Of a stretch of 5,812 nucleotides of DNA, positions 5,129 through 5,812 are shown one piece after another. The DNA comes from Betaproteobacteria bacterium (GTDB lineage: Bacteria; Pseudomonadota; Gammaproteobacteria; Burkholderiales; Usitatibacteraceae): contig JAAOZZ010000133.1 in the NCBI GenBank assembly GCA_012274175.1, positions 1 to 5,812 on the forward strand. Reading direction: 5' to 3'. The notes beneath the pieces were generated by a model. The model was not told the DNA's origin. It worked only from the letters and a program-made list of their open reading frames with translations, and ran no database searches. Position 1 is the stretch's first letter, and every line of letters starts with the position of its first letter. Made by a program: the position numbers and the translations under genes.

Positions 5129-5812
5129 CTACTTTGACTCCACCTGCAGGATGGCGAGGAAGGCTTCCTGCGGGATCTCCACGTTGCCCACCTGCTTCAT
5201 GCGCTTCTTGCCCGCCTTCTGCTTCTCCAGCAGCTTTTTCTTGCGCGTGATGTCGCCGCCGTAGCATTTCGCCAGCACGTTCTTGCGCAAGGCCTTGACC
5301 GTCTCGCGCGCAATGATATTGGCACCGATCGCCGCCTGCACCGCCACGTCGAACATCTGCCGCGGTATCAACGTGCGCATGCGCGACACCAGCTCGCGCC
5401 CGCGGTAGCGGCTGCTGTCGCGATGCACCATCAGCGACAGCGCATCCACGCGCTCGCCGTTGATGAGGATATCGAGCTTCACCACGTCGGAGGCGCGGTA
5501 TTCCTTGAATTCGTAGTCGAGCGAGGCGTAGCCGCGGCTCGCCGACTTCAATTTGTCGAAGAAGTCCATCACCACTTCCGAAAGCGGCATCTCGTAGGTC
5601 AGCATCACGTGCCGGCCGGTATATTGCATGTTCGTCTGCACCCCGCGCTTCTGCGTGCACAGCGTCATGATGGCGCCCACGTGCTCCTGCGGCACGAAAA
5701 TAGTGGTGGTGATGATGGGCTCGCGGATCTCCTCGACCCGCGAAAGGTCGGGCATCTTGGCCGGATTCTCCACCCGCTGCAGCGCGCCGTCGCGCATCAG
5801 CACCTCGTACAC
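5129..5812 (-). CDS. lepA: Elongation factor 4 (LepA), C-terminal part (runs off right edge)
   Basis: LepA/EF4 is a ribosome-associated translational GTPase, linked to back-translocation or to initiation and 30S biogenesis. The last 227 residues are present; the GTPase domain (the family is about 600 residues) lies outside the window. The visible part starts at VYEVLMRDG and covers the end of the EF-G-like domain III region. It continues with the EFG-C-like domain ([18 protein letters not shown] through LDYEFKEYR) and the LepA-specific C-terminal domain. In that last domain [27 protein letters not shown] and [17 protein letters not shown] are family hallmarks; the Lys/Arg-rich run contacts tRNA on the ribosome in known structures. 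The ending [15 protein letters not shown] is typical. It is the first visible gene of the minus-strand run; any operon promoter lies beyond the edge. Confidence 0.97.
   Translation of the reverse strand: MYEVLMRDGALQRVENPAKMPDLSRVEEIREPIITTTIFVPQEHVGAIMTLCTQKRGVQTNMQYTGRHVMLTYEMPLSEVVMDFFDKLKSASRGYASLDYEFKEYRASDVVKLDILINGERVDALSLMVHRDSSRYRGRELVSRMRTLIPRQMFDVAVQAAIGANIIARETVKALRKNVLAKCYGGDITRKKKLLEKQKAGKKRMKQVGNVEIPQEAFLAILQVESK

Noticed and set aside
4105..5250. Plus-strand open frame of 381 codons opposite lepB
   Set aside because: It is His/Val/Arg-rich and antisense to a LepB with all catalytic boxes. No start signal or domain is visible.

Overview
The window looks like a piece of a high-GC betaproteobacterial chromosome. 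The evidence is the conserved order lepA-lepB-DUF4845-rnc-era-recO-pdxJ, the betaproteobacterial style of the LepB C-terminal half (a Cys pair just before the MGDNRD box), and a secreted protein ending in an IPTL-CTERM sorting signal. Genus and species cannot be fixed from the sequence alone.

Layout. The minus strand carries almost everything and is read from the right edge to the left. It starts with the 3' end of lepA (elongation factor 4), then lepB (signal peptidase I), a small membrane-anchored DUF4845 protein, rnc (RNase III), era (ribosome-assembly GTPase) and recO (recombination mediator). After an interruption of about 1.06 kb comes the 5' end of pdxJ (pyridoxine 5'-phosphate synthase), which runs off the left edge. 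The lepA-to-recO block is very compact, with gaps of 18-19 bases or 4-base stop/start overlaps. It is almost certainly one operon, with translational coupling at DUF4845-rnc and rnc-era.

The interruption between recO and pdxJ holds one plus-strand gene of 295 codons, convergent with recO and divergent from pdxJ. It has a perfect AGGAGG ribosome binding site, a signal peptide, five copies of a propeller-like repeat and a C-terminal IPTL-CTERM tripartite signal. It is the accessory element of the window: an exported surface or extracellular protein of unknown function, probably sorted by an exosortase encoded elsewhere. Its presence leaves pdxJ with its own candidate promoter in the divergent intergenic region.

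Functionally, the operon joins protein export (LepB), translation and ribosome quality (LepA, Era, RNase III) and DNA repair (RecO). This is a housekeeping combination seen across proteobacteria. The points most worth a second look are the inserted IPTL-CTERM gene, a LepB with two extra N-terminal membrane segments, and the pilin-like N-terminus of the DUF4845 protein. I found no tRNA, rRNA, CRISPR array, insertion sequence or convincing new multi-gene system.
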